This document shows positions 8,974 to 17,351 of a DNA stretch of 33,656 nucleotides, piece after piece. The notes under the pieces were generated by a model, which saw only the letters and a program-made list of their open reading frames with translations, had not been told where the DNA came from and made no database searches. How positions within the stretch are numbered: the stretch's first letter is position 1; every line of letters begins with the position of its first letter. The stretch is from Candidatus Zhuqueibacterota bacterium (GTDB lineage Bacteria; Zhuqueibacterota; Zhuqueibacteria; Zhuqueibacterales; Zhuqueibacteraceae): NCBI GenBank assembly GCA_003576975.1, contig QEVD01000057.1, forward strand, positions 1-33,656. Reading direction: 5' to 3'. Both the position numbers and the translations under genes were made by a program.

Positions 8974-10581
8974 CTATTTCGCGTATCTCTCAAAAAAGAG
9001 TTGATGTCTCAGGACGATTTCTTTTTTCAGATTAACAAAGCTATTGAACTGGTATATTGTCATACCTCGAATATCCAATGGAACTTCTCGACCAGTTCGG
9101 TGAATCATCAGAAAAGGCCGGTTGAGACCGATACTGATGCCCAAAGCTAAAAATGTGGTTGGCGAGCTAGATTCGTCCACACGATAAATCGCAAAGCGAG
9201 AGGCTTGAATAGCTTCAACAAGCTGCTCAAGTATCCAACTCGATTCACTTTTAGTTCTCAGTCGCTCGGTCAAAGATACGACCTTTAAATCGGAGTAGGC
9301 GTTTCCAAGTGCCTCGGCAACACTCGCCTCAAAATCTTCATCTTCGATAAGTTCGCCAGCAGCGATCAAATATTCGGACTTGTTGCTGGCTGTCGGCAGG
9401 TTAGTAGTAAAACGCACAACACCAAAGTTGTATTCCTCAATCCGACTTGCTAATTCACGACGCATTGTGCGGAAAAGTCCGCCTTTCACATACCGAGTCA
9501 AGCCCTCCAACACAGATGGGATATGAGCTTCGTAGTGCTGGATGAGAAAAAACGGGGCGCCAATACCAATGGCAATGCCTAATTCCAAGTACACGTTGCG
9601 ATCTTGTGATGGCGGCAAAAGAAAAATGCTGAAACGCGTGGTACATAACTTCTCACTTATTCCGCACAACCGAAAACCCCCGAGCAATGTGTCACCTGAA
9701 AAATATGGTTTGAGTGATTGTTGGTTGCCGCTGACCTGGGCCAATGTTTCGATGAATGTTTGTCGCCAGTCGGCCAGCGTATCTTGGTCCAAACCGTGAG
9801 AAATGAAGTACTCGTCGATAGCGATTTTTAGAGGACGGCCTTTGCATAACCCATTTTCAAATAAAGCTGGCAAATGATGAAGTCGGGCTTGAATCGTCTT
9901 TACAGCTTGATTGGTTTGTATCAGACCAGTTGCATCCATCTCTTCAGTGAGTTGATTAGCCAACTCTTTTTGCCCAGCCTTGTAAGCAGCGCCTAAGAAC
10001 GCAGGTGAAAGCTTGGTTGCTAATAATTCGGTTATATAAGACTTCATCCGCTCTTCGCTTGCTTGAATTTCGGCTACGAGTGTGTTGGTCTGGTCCACGA
10101 CTTCGAGCAGGATAGCCATCTGCGGAACACTGAGTTGCTCGCATAATACTTTGCGATAGCATTCAATGAAGTCGGGAATGATTTGCTCCGGTTTGAACCC
10201 ACGTTTTGGAATCAATAATTTTGTATTGGTTTCCCTATCGAGATGTTTGTCGAGAGCTAGATCAATCTCAACTTGGTTTATCGGCTGTCGATCTAAAATG
10301 TATCCCCCAATTTGTTTGGCAACAATGGGATCGCGGAAAAAAGTTATGATGCCAGTTAATTCACGCTGGGGGTACTTATCGAAGTAGAACCGAAGCGCCT
10401 TGTTCAGCGTATCGTGCAGTCGTTCGTCAAAGTTGGGCTGAACTAATCCAACCCGCTTCAACATTCTTCCGACCAAGGTGTCATCCAGCATCTGTAAATA
10501 ATGCCGCAAAATGCCTGCAGCAATTTCAGTTAGTAGGCCAGCAGTAAGTGCAATTGTTGTGAAGGGTCCGGGTTCAGGCAT
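8974..10581 (-). CDS. Helical N-terminal domain plus two TIR-like domains
   Basis: A 535-aa protein that opens the cassette operon. Residues 1-240 are helical, with a hydrophobic start (TTIALTAGLLTEIAAGI) and then ERLHDTLNKALRFYFDKYP and FFRDPIVAKQIGG. The rhythm recalls the N-terminal helical domains of NACHT/NLR-type immune proteins, but that is only a pattern match. Residues 295-395 are a TIR-like domain (RFSIFLLPPSQDRNVYLELG, Glu333). Residues 440-525 are a second copy (SRFAIYRVDESS, TTFLALGISIGLNRPFLMIH) with Ala479 at the equivalent position. The same Glu/Ala arrangement occurs in the S1-fusion protein, so the two are paralogous or co-evolved partners. It starts at an ATG with a weak AGGAAA upstream. 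Likely a nucleotide-sensing or nucleotide-cleaving effector; function unproven. Confidence 0.8.
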   Translation of the reverse strand: MPEPGPFTTIALTAGLLTEIAAGILRHYLQMLDDTLVGRMLKRVGLVQPNFDERLHDTLNKALRFYFDKYPQRELTGIITFFRDPIVAKQIGGYILDRQPINQVEIDLALDKHLDRETNTKLLIPKRGFKPEQIIPDFIECYRKVLCEQLSVPQMAILLEVVDQTNTLVAEIQASEERMKSYITELLATKLSPAFLGAAYKAGQKELANQLTEEMDATGLIQTNQAVKTIQARLHHLPALFENGLCKGRPLKIAIDEYFISHGLDQDTLADWRQTFIETLAQVSGNQQSLKPYFSGDTLLGGFRLCGISEKLCTTRFSIFLLPPSQDRNVYLELGIAIGIGAPFFLIQHYEAHIPSVLEGLTRYVKGGLFRTMRRELASRIEEYNFGVVRFTTNLPTASNKSEYLIAAGELIEDEDFEASVAEALGNAYSDLKVVSLTERLRTKSESSWILEQLVEAIQASRFAIYRVDESSSPTTFLALGISIGLNRPFLMIHRTGREVPLDIRGMTIYQFNSFVNLKKEIVLRHQLFFERYAK

Positions 10582-10917
10582 TTTATGGTTTTCCTGATGG
10601 TTATGAGTCGAAATTCAATGTTAATTAGTTAATCGAATGGTACAGAAATTTCGCACAATTTTCAAGAAACGGTTTGATTCGAGGTTTTGTTTGAGAATTT
10701 TTTATCTGAGTTTTTGCAGCTGAATCAGGTAATCCCACCAAGGCCGTAAGGCCGGAGGCTAAGGAAAGGCTCGGCGTCAAAAACCCGCACAATGCGATGG
10801 GTAAAATCCTATGCTTGCAACCGAGTCGTTGTGCTGGTAGATGAATAGCGCTACAGGGCAGTTGTGCTTGCACATTGCGGGAGCCAGCCTTGGGCACTCA
10901 ATTGCTGTGACAAAGCT
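10582..10917. other. Spacer upstream of the cassette; AT-rich half and GC-richer repeat-like half
   Basis: Bases 10582-10735 are AT-rich and must hold the cassette promoter; a minus-strand TTAACTAATTAACATTG stretch is the only promoter-like sequence I can point to, and only weakly. Bases about 10736-10900 are richer in G+C. They contain GGCCGTAAGGCC (10741-10752), a short stem with a GNRA-type loop, and a minus-strand open frame at 10625-10897 that could encode 90 aa. That frame shows no domain and no good ribosome-binding site, so I do not call it a gene. The GC-rich half may be a dispersed repeat at the edge of the cassette, or the original spacer after uvrC. Confidence 0.4.
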
Positions 10918-12816
10918 TCACGAAGTTGCACTTTTCTCCTCTTCATTTGTCGCCTGTTCACTCGCCATTTTCGGTCCCGCCTTTTGTTTATCTCGCATGG
11001 TGTGAAAGTAATCCCAAATTTTTTGTGCAATGGCCGGTGTGATGCCCTGCACCAAAATCAACTCGTCGACTGAGGCCTGGCGCACGCCCTCGAGTGAGCC
11101 GTAAAATTTCAACAAGGCATTGCGCCGCGCCGGGCCCACGCCGTCGATTTTCGACAGCTCGGAATCCGTTGTGCGCTTGGTGCGCAAACTGCGATGAAAG
11201 GTTACGCCGAAACGATGCGCCTCATCGCGGAGCTGCTGCAGCAATTTTAATCCTGAAGAATGACGCGGAATGTTTTGCGCCTCCATGGCGCCCGGCACGA
11301 ACACTTCATCCAGCCGTTTGGCCAGCGCCGCAATGGGAATATTAAGGTTCAGCTTTTGCAGGATGCTTTGCGCGCTGCTGAGTTGCCCCTTGCCGCCGTC
11401 AACGAGAATCAAATCCGGCAGCGGAAGTTTTTGTGCAAGGGAACCGGCATAGCGCCGCTCCACGGCTTCGGCCATCATGGCAAAATCATCCGGCGTGTGC
11501 TGGCCGCGGATTTTGAATTTGCGATAATCCGATTTTTTGGAACGGCCGTCGACGAACGTCACCATGGCCGCCACAGCATCCGTGCCTTGAATGTTGGAAA
11601 TATCAAAGCATTCAATCCGGCGCGGCGGTTTTTCCAAGTGCAGATCGCGTTGCAACGCGACAACGCTGTGCGGTACTTTGAGCTTGGTCTTCATCTTTTG
11701 CAGCTTCAACTCTTGCAGCAGCAAATGCGCATTCTTGGCGCACATTTCAACGAGTTTGGCTTTTTCGCCGAGTTTGGGCGTGACGAGCTGCACCGGCCCT
11801 TCACGCCTGTTTTCCAACCAGATTCTGACGTCCTCACGCTCCGGGATCTCGCACGGCAAGTTGATTTCTTCGGGAATGAAATCAGCCTTGAGATAATATT
11901 GTTTCGCAAACGAGGCCACAACGTTCTCGTAAGGCTCTTGAAATACTCCGTTGAGATAATAATGCTGCCGGCCAATAATTTTTCCATCGCGCACTTTGAA
12001 TACGGCGCCGGTCGCGTCTTCATCTTCCATGGCAACGGATACAATGTCGCGATCTTTGAGATCTTCCGTCACGATTTTTTGACGATATTGAAACTCCTCA
12101 ATGAAGCGAATGCGATCGCGCATCTTGCCCGCTTCTTCATACAAACGTTTCTCTGCCAGCGTTTGCATTTTATCCTGCATCTCTTTCACGACCTGGCGAT
12201 CGCGGCCATTGATGAAATTGACCACTTGCTGCACGACTTTGCCATAGTCCTCCGCCGAAACCAGGCCCTCGCACGGGCCGTCACATTTTTTGATGTAATA
12301 ATCCAGGCAGAGTTTGTATTTCTTGCGCGCGATGATTTCTGGCGTGAAATGATAATTGCAACTGCGAATCGGAAAGATGCGCTTCACCGCGCGCAGCAAG
12401 GCCTTCATCTGGCCGACATCGGTGTAGGGGCCAAAGTATTGTGAGCCGTCTTTCACGATTCGACGGGTGGGGAAGATGCGCGGAAACATTTCATGCGTGA
12501 CGCGAATGTAGGGATAGCTCTTGTCATCGCGCAGGTTGACGTTGTAGCGCGGGCGGTATTCCTTGATCAGATTCATTTCGAGAATCAATGCTTCCATCTC
12601 GGAATCCGTGACGATGATCTCGAAGTCGGCAATGCGGCTGCGCAAACGCGCGGTTTTGGGATCGAGCGGGCGGCCCTCCTGAAAATACGACCGCACGCGC
12701 GGGCGCAGAACCTTGGCCTTGCCCACATAAATGATTTTTCCTGCGCGGTCTTTGAACTGATAAACGCCGGGCTTCAGCGGCAGATTTTCCAATTTGTTTT
12801 GAATGGCAGAATTCAT
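10918..12816 (-). CDS. uvrC: UvrABC excinuclease subunit C
   Basis: Makes the two incisions around a DNA lesion in nucleotide excision repair, together with UvrA and UvrB. The product is 632 aa, normal for the family. Domains in order: GIY-YIG nuclease (PGVYQFKD at 16-23, IIYVGKAKVLRPRVRSYF), a four-cysteine cluster (Cys153, 170, 178, 182) in the position that binds Fe-S in characterised UvrC, the UVR coiled coil for UvrB (about 207-243), the RNase H-like second nuclease (ECFDISNIQG with Asp405; DLILVDGGKGQ with Asp473), and tandem helix-hairpin-helix motifs (LSKIDGVGPARRNALLKFYG and ILVQGITPAIAQKIW). The ATG start fits the family. The permease gene ends 15 bases upstream on the same strand, so they may share a transcript. 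Confidence 0.97.
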   Translation of the reverse strand: MNSAIQNKLENLPLKPGVYQFKDRAGKIIYVGKAKVLRPRVRSYFQEGRPLDPKTARLRSRIADFEIIVTDSEMEALILEMNLIKEYRPRYNVNLRDDKSYPYIRVTHEMFPRIFPTRRIVKDGSQYFGPYTDVGQMKALLRAVKRIFPIRSCNYHFTPEIIARKKYKLCLDYYIKKCDGPCEGLVSAEDYGKVVQQVVNFINGRDRQVVKEMQDKMQTLAEKRLYEEAGKMRDRIRFIEEFQYRQKIVTEDLKDRDIVSVAMEDEDATGAVFKVRDGKIIGRQHYYLNGVFQEPYENVVASFAKQYYLKADFIPEEINLPCEIPEREDVRIWLENRREGPVQLVTPKLGEKAKLVEMCAKNAHLLLQELKLQKMKTKLKVPHSVVALQRDLHLEKPPRRIECFDISNIQGTDAVAAMVTFVDGRSKKSDYRKFKIRGQHTPDDFAMMAEAVERRYAGSLAQKLPLPDLILVDGGKGQLSSAQSILQKLNLNIPIAALAKRLDEVFVPGAMEAQNIPRHSSGLKLLQQLRDEAHRFGVTFHRSLRTKRTTDSELSKIDGVGPARRNALLKFYGSLEGVRQASVDELILVQGITPAIAQKIWDYFHTMRDKQKAGPKMASEQATNEEEKSATS

Positions 12817-12831
12817 CTTTTCGCCGGCGCT

Positions 12832-14427
12832 TTAAGATTGTCCAAAGTACAGCCAGCCCGCAATGATCAACGCGATGATGGCCATGGGCCAGATAAACGG
12901 CAGGGTTCGTTTGGTAAGATCGAGCGGTTCCACTTTGAGATAGTTTGCAATCCAAAAATTATGGCTGTTGGTGGGATCGCAAACGCCTTGCACCGCGCCC
13001 ACCGCCAGCAGCACCGCCATGATCTTTTCCGCCGACAAGGCCTGCGTTGCCAGCATGATTGCCGCGAAACCGCTGCCCATGCCCCAAATGTTCAGCGGAC
13101 CGCGGTATAACGCCAGCGGCGCCAGCGCGCCAAAAACGACAATAAAAGCCGTGCGCGAAATGCCTTGTTCAGGAATCAACGGGCGTATCAAGGTATTGAA
13201 GGCCGCGCTGATACTCTCGTGATTTACGGTTTCCAGCAGCATGCCGATGCCGATGATCAAGAAAATTGCCGGGCCGACGTTTTCAAATGCTTCGATAATC
13301 GATTTGGTCAACACCTGCACGGTTTCGTGGCGAATCGTCAAGACTAGGGCCAGCACAAGTCCGGCGATGAAGGCAATCGTTATTGGCAATTGCACCGCGT
13401 GTATCAAGAACAGCGGCAGGATCGGCGATAAAACCGCCAGATGAGCGCGCCGCGATTTGCGGCGGCGAAAATTTCTGGCGATTTGGTAAATCGTCCAGGC
13501 AAGAAATGGCAGTAAAACCAGCGTACCGTTGAGGATTGCAGCGGCCGCCTCGTGCCGCTCTGCAATATGCATATCATACAGCCCCGGTAGAATGGCCGGG
13601 AACATAGCGACGTTGGCCAGCAAAATGAACAGCGATACGATTGCTAATTCTCCTTCCGTGCTGGAGGCGAGTATCGCAAAGAGCAAACCAACGATGAATG
13701 CCGGCACGATCGGCCAATCGAAAAATAACACGAATAGCAACGGCGTGATAGGCGAGAGCAGCGCCAAGCGGTGCAACGGCGGTTTGACGGGCGCTTGCGG
13801 CTCGGCAAAGAAGCGATGGAGTTGGCTGGCGCGCAAATACCACACGCAAAAAACAATGCCGAAGAGCGCAAACAAACCGACCATGATAATGGCGAAATCA
13901 CGCACCTGGGTGCGCGTCAAGTCCAGCACATTGATATAGAGCTGCCAATTGCGAATATTCAGCATGCCGCCCATCGCCAGGCCGATCAGCATTACTGCAG
14001 CCGAAGTCACTGGTGAGATGCCGACATGGAGCATGATGGGCAGAATGATCGAACCGACCATGATGACGGTGCCGAGTTCGCCCAGGGTCGTAAAAATTGC
14101 GGCTGTGATGAACATCAGGCTCAGCGCGAGCACGAGCGGGCGGTCGCCGACCAGCTCGGCGGTGTAGCGAATCATCAGCTCCACCACCCCGCGATTCTTG
14201 ATGAACATTGCGAGAATGCCGCCAAAAATTGAAGCCATGATCGCCGGGGCGACTTGCAATGGGCCGCGTTGGAGAATGTGATTGAGGAGATAATCTTCCG
14301 GGATGCCCGCAACAATGGCGAACAGCAGCGCCAGTAAAGGCAAAGCCAACATCGCGGAAAGGCGCTTGCGGTACATCAATATGACGCAGGCGACGAGGAT
14401 AACCAGCAATGCGGCTGAGATGAGCAC
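12832..14427 (-). CDS. Ion-transporter superfamily permease (GntP/DcuC/CitM-like)
   Basis: A 531-aa polytopic inner-membrane protein with roughly twelve hydrophobic segments in two similar halves. Segments such as FTTLGELGTVIMVGSIILPIML and LAMGGMLNIRNWQ in the first half, and ALYRGPLNIWGMGSGFAAIML and GVCDPTNSHNFWIANYLK in the second, are typical of the ion-transporter superfamily that carries organic anions such as C4-dicarboxylates, gluconate or citrate. A basic loop (RNFRRRKSRRAH, around 330-341) separates the halves. The substrate cannot be read from sequence and the neighbours (uvrC, glycosyltransferase) give no hint. Start chosen at the ATG giving a hydrophobic first helix. Confidence 0.72.
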   Translation of the reverse strand: MLISAALLVILVACVILMYRKRLSAMLALPLLALLFAIVAGIPEDYLLNHILQRGPLQVAPAIMASIFGGILAMFIKNRGVVELMIRYTAELVGDRPLVLALSLMFITAAIFTTLGELGTVIMVGSIILPIMLHVGISPVTSAAVMLIGLAMGGMLNIRNWQLYINVLDLTRTQVRDFAIIMVGLFALFGIVFCVWYLRASQLHRFFAEPQAPVKPPLHRLALLSPITPLLFVLFFDWPIVPAFIVGLLFAILASSTEGELAIVSLFILLANVAMFPAILPGLYDMHIAERHEAAAAILNGTLVLLPFLAWTIYQIARNFRRRKSRRAHLAVLSPILPLFLIHAVQLPITIAFIAGLVLALVLTIRHETVQVLTKSIIEAFENVGPAIFLIIGIGMLLETVNHESISAAFNTLIRPLIPEQGISRTAFIVVFGALAPLALYRGPLNIWGMGSGFAAIMLATQALSAEKIMAVLLAVGAVQGVCDPTNSHNFWIANYLKVEPLDLTKRTLPFIWPMAIIALIIAGWLYFGQS

Positions 14428-14532
14428 GTGTGTGTCCCACGAATGAGGTGCAAGGTCCTAAATAATGCGGTGAAAATAGTGAGGGAAGCAACGAAAGTCA
14501 AACGGAATTTCCGGCAAAGCCGCGCGCCTGTG

Positions 14533-15849
14533 TCATTTCTTTAATGATGCACGCCAGCGTGCGATTGCCGGCGGCAGCGTCATGATGCCGAAGATCATGT
14601 AAGGATACTTGTAGCGGGGATCGCCCACCGTCATGAGATTGATGCCGATGCCGTAGAGCGCGGACAAATAAATGACGGCAAATTTTCCCAGTTCTTCCTT
14701 GTGTTTGTGCTTGAGAAGAAAATAAAGTTGATGAAGTAGCAACGCCAGCATGCCGAAGTAATAGATGTGATGTATGATTTGTAATGCCGCAAATCCCAAT
14801 TTAAACCCCAAAGACTCGCCCGCCAGAAATCCGGAAACACCTTTAGTTTGTAAAATGATTTTGCCGAGATGATAGAGGCTCCAGTCATTGCTGTGTGTCA
14901 GTGTGTTGACGGCCCAATCATCGCGGCCGAAGAGGTGCAATAATTTGAGAGGCAATAGTCTGAGCCATGAAAGCGGGTGGGTTCGAATCCAATACTTGGC
15001 TTCCTGCATCCAAAGCTCGCCTTTTTGGATATAGGTTTTGGATTCCCCTTCGGGAATGAACCCGGGATTGCCCGGCTCAAAAACTTTTTTGTTGTACGCG
15101 CCGTTGGCAAACGCATTCGCGCCCATCAACAGGTTTGATGGCCCGGTGGTGGAGGTGAAAATGAAATCGCCAAAATAGCTTCTGGTGGTAAACCCCATGG
15201 CGGCAATCGTGAGAGAGAATCCCAACAGGAGGGACATCATGCGGGCATGCTGCGCCTGGCAGCGTGTGCCGTGATATAAATAAATCGAGAGATAAGCGAG
15301 CAGTAAAGCCCAGCCGAACGGCCGCACGCCAGTCGCCAGCGCCAAAAAAGCGCCCGCCAAGCCGGCATCGCGTTTTTGAGTGCGTAGGTAAAAATGAAAA
15401 CTGGCCAGGCTCAATACACCGAACGCAAGCTCCGTGAGATTCAATAATACCAAGCCGAGATTGGTGAGATAACAAACATAGAGGATGACAGCGAGTCTTG
15501 CCCAGTTTTCTTGCGCCAGCAGTTGATTTGAAATCTTGTAAAGCAAAAACAATTGCAGAAAATTTAACACGAGGTTTGCAAGCAGGATGGTAGTCGTTGA
15601 GTTGTTAATGCTCAACAACCCGATCAAAAAATTAATGTAGAGTGGCGCCAAAATATAATCATCGAAACGATGATGCGGCAAGGGATATAGCCCGCCCGCT
15701 TCAAGGCATTCTCGCGCCAGCCGTAAATGTTCGAGGGAGTCGCTTTGAAAAGGCAGAGGGAGGAAAGTGATATAAAAAAGCTGAATACAAAAATAAATTA
15801 CGAGCACGAGGGGAAGACGATTTGAGACGGACTCTAGATGATGAAACAT
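14533..15849 (-). CDS. Membrane GT-C-type glycosyltransferase (ArnT/PMT-like)
   Basis: A 438-aa integral membrane protein with about ten predicted helices. The first periplasmic loop carries QSDSLEHLRLARECLEAGG followed by HHRFDDYILAPLYINFLIG, matching the acidic loop after helix 1 that GT-C enzymes use to handle polyprenyl-phosphate sugars. Later hydrophobic segments include ATGVRPFGWALLLAYLSIY, a pattern common in the PMT_2/GT39-like families. It probably transfers a sugar from a lipid-linked donor to a cell-envelope acceptor at the outer face of the inner membrane. Shorter than ArnT (about 550 aa), so the soluble C-terminal domain is small or missing. Donor and acceptor unknown. Confidence 0.65.
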   Translation of the reverse strand: MFHHLESVSNRLPLVLVIYFCIQLFYITFLPLPFQSDSLEHLRLARECLEAGGLYPLPHHRFDDYILAPLYINFLIGLLSINNSTTTILLANLVLNFLQLFLLYKISNQLLAQENWARLAVILYVCYLTNLGLVLLNLTELAFGVLSLASFHFYLRTQKRDAGLAGAFLALATGVRPFGWALLLAYLSIYLYHGTRCQAQHARMMSLLLGFSLTIAAMGFTTRSYFGDFIFTSTTGPSNLLMGANAFANGAYNKKVFEPGNPGFIPEGESKTYIQKGELWMQEAKYWIRTHPLSWLRLLPLKLLHLFGRDDWAVNTLTHSNDWSLYHLGKIILQTKGVSGFLAGESLGFKLGFAALQIIHHIYYFGMLALLLHQLYFLLKHKHKEELGKFAVIYLSALYGIGINLMTVGDPRYKYPYMIFGIMTLPPAIARWRASLKK

Positions 15850-16259
15850 GGCGCAATGTTTGTGTCGGCATGAACTCGTCGGGCCAATTCCGTTGCAACC
15901 CGAAAAATTTGGTCAAGGTTTGCCACCCGGCACTTCTTGTCACGAGAAAGTAGGCTGGCTGGCTGCCATTTTCAAGGCCAAACTTCTAACTCTACTCGTT
16001 TCGCAATGAAAGCAGAGAAACACAAAACTGATAGTTTGATATTCCGGAGAATTTCGCGAGAACAAATACACCGCCACAATCAACCTCACATAAAACACAA
16101 GACAGAGGCACAACTTTTTAGCAGAATCAATGAGCTCAACTTTAAGCTTGCCTTTTTTGGCATTTGTTGCTACCATAGGCCGGCCTGAGGAATAGGCTGG
16201 ACCTCGGACCCGTTTCAAATGATGGCTTAACGAGTGACATTGCAAATAAGGATTACCCC
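15850..16259. promoter_or_regulatory. Divergent intergenic region
   Basis: 410 bases between the leftward glycosyltransferase and the rightward FAH-family gene; it should contain both promoters. I see no convincing gene. A perfect 10-base palindrome, AGGCCGGCCT, lies at about 16180-16189. A minus-strand open frame across 15940-16371 overlaps the FAH gene and lacks protein-like features. Confidence 0.4.
16248..16252 (+). promoter_or_regulatory. Shine-Dalgarno AAGGA supporting a TTG start
   Basis: AAGGA lies 7 bases before the TTG at 16260. The in-frame ATG at 16302 has no such site, so this motif decides the start of the FAH-family gene. Confidence 0.6.
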
Positions 16260-17177
16260 TTGACCCGCGCGTTTGCCTACCTCGATAAAAGCAACCTCCC
16301 CATGATCGGCGTGGAATGGCGTGAGCCGAATTCACCGCAACCCGACACGACTTACAATTTCTCCCGTGCATGGGATTTGTTCCGGCAGATCAAACTCAAA
16401 AACAAAGCGCCGCAATTCAATTTCCTGCAAGTGATGCTCGAAATGGATGTGTTTCACGCCGAAACGTTCGATGAAGTTTTCACGACGCTGCGGGAGTTCC
16501 GGCCGCTGCACGATTTGATTTTAAGCGAGCCGTATACGTTTCAGGTTCCGATCGCGCGGCCGCAGAAGATACTTTGTATCGGGCGCAATTATCGCGAGCA
16601 TGCCGCGGAATTGAAAAACCCTTTGCCGAGTGAACCGATTGTCTTTGGCAAATCGCCTTCGGCGATGATTCCGCACCGGGAGGCTGTGCGCCTGCCCAAA
16701 AATCTCGGCGCGATTCATCATGAAGCCGAGCTGGCCGTTGTTATCGGCAAAACGGGCGCAAATATTGCGGCCAACGCTGCGCGAGATTTCATCGCCGGTT
16801 ATACCATTCTCAATGATGTCACCGCACGTGAGTTGCAGAAGAAAGATACCGCTGCCGGGTTGCCCTGGTTTCGCGCCAAAAATCTGGATACCTTTTGTCC
16901 CATCGGACCTTATCTCATTCCGGCCGGTTGTGTTGCCGATCCGCAAGCGCTCGAGCTCAAACTCACCATTAATGGCGAAACCCGCCAACGCGGCTCGACC
17001 GCGGATATGATTTTCCCCGTCACCGAATTGATCAGTTATCTCTCGCGTTTTTGTACGCTGCAACCTGGCGACATCATCGCCACGGGCACGCCGGAAGGCG
17101 TTGGCCCGCTGCAATCCGGCGATACCATGGTCGCGAGCATCACGGGTTTCGGCGATCTGGTGAATCCGGTTATCTAA
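16260..17177 (+). CDS. Fumarylacetoacetate hydrolase (FAH) family protein
   Basis: A 305-aa enzyme of the FAH superfamily, which hydrolyses or isomerises C-C bonds in beta-keto or hydroxymuconate-type acids using a divalent metal. The N-terminal 85 residues form the usual small domain. The catalytic domain starts at ILCIGRNYREHAAELKN, with the metal ligands expected in HHEAELAVVIG and in ILNDVTAREL, then WFRAKNLDTFCPIGPYL and IATGTPEGVGPLQSGD. The TTG start is preferred because it has a well-spaced ribosome-binding site and keeps the first beta strand (TRAFAYLDK...PMIGVEW); the alternative is the ATG at 16302. The sequence cannot tell acylpyruvase, oxaloacetate decarboxylase/tautomerase and hydroxymuconate isomerase apart. 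Stand-alone gene. Confidence 0.88.
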   Translation: MTRAFAYLDKSNLPMIGVEWREPNSPQPDTTYNFSRAWDLFRQIKLKNKAPQFNFLQVMLEMDVFHAETFDEVFTTLREFRPLHDLILSEPYTFQVPIARPQKILCIGRNYREHAAELKNPLPSEPIVFGKSPSAMIPHREAVRLPKNLGAIHHEAELAVVIGKTGANIAANAARDFIAGYTILNDVTARELQKKDTAAGLPWFRAKNLDTFCPIGPYLIPAGCVADPQALELKLTINGETRQRGSTADMIFPVTELISYLSRFCTLQPGDIIATGTPEGVGPLQSGDTMVASITGFGDLVNPVI

Positions 17178-17270
17178 AAAAGTGAGAAAAAATCCGCCGG
17201 TTCGTTTCAGGAGAAGTATGCCTTCCGGCATGCTAGGATCGACGGTCAAATAACTTTCTCAATCTTCCAC

Positions 17271-17337
17271 CGCGAATACACGCGAATCATCGCGAATTAA
17301 AAAGCATTAGCGGCCCTTCGCGTTGATTAGCGGAATC
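17271..17337. repeat. Palindromic GCGAAT-type intergenic repeat, copy 1
   Basis: Three 10-base units starting CGCGAAT (17271-17300) are followed by inverted versions (TTCGCG and ATTAGCGG units, about 17307-17334), making an imperfect inverted repeat just ahead of the protease ribosome-binding site. The second copy is at 23029-23082. Confidence 0.6.
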
Positions 17338-17344
17338 AAGGAGG
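17338..17344 (+). promoter_or_regulatory. Strong Shine-Dalgarno AAGGAGG of the S8 protease gene
   Basis: Full consensus, 7 bases before the ATG at 17352; suggests high translation. Confidence 0.75.
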
Positions 17345-17351
17345 ATTTCAC

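Noticed and set aside
11260-12444. 394-aa open frame on the plus strand
   Set aside because: Entirely antisense to uvrC, which has every family motif; the frame shows no domain.
16521-17249. 242-aa open frame on the minus strand
   Set aside because: Antisense to the well-supported FAH-family gene.
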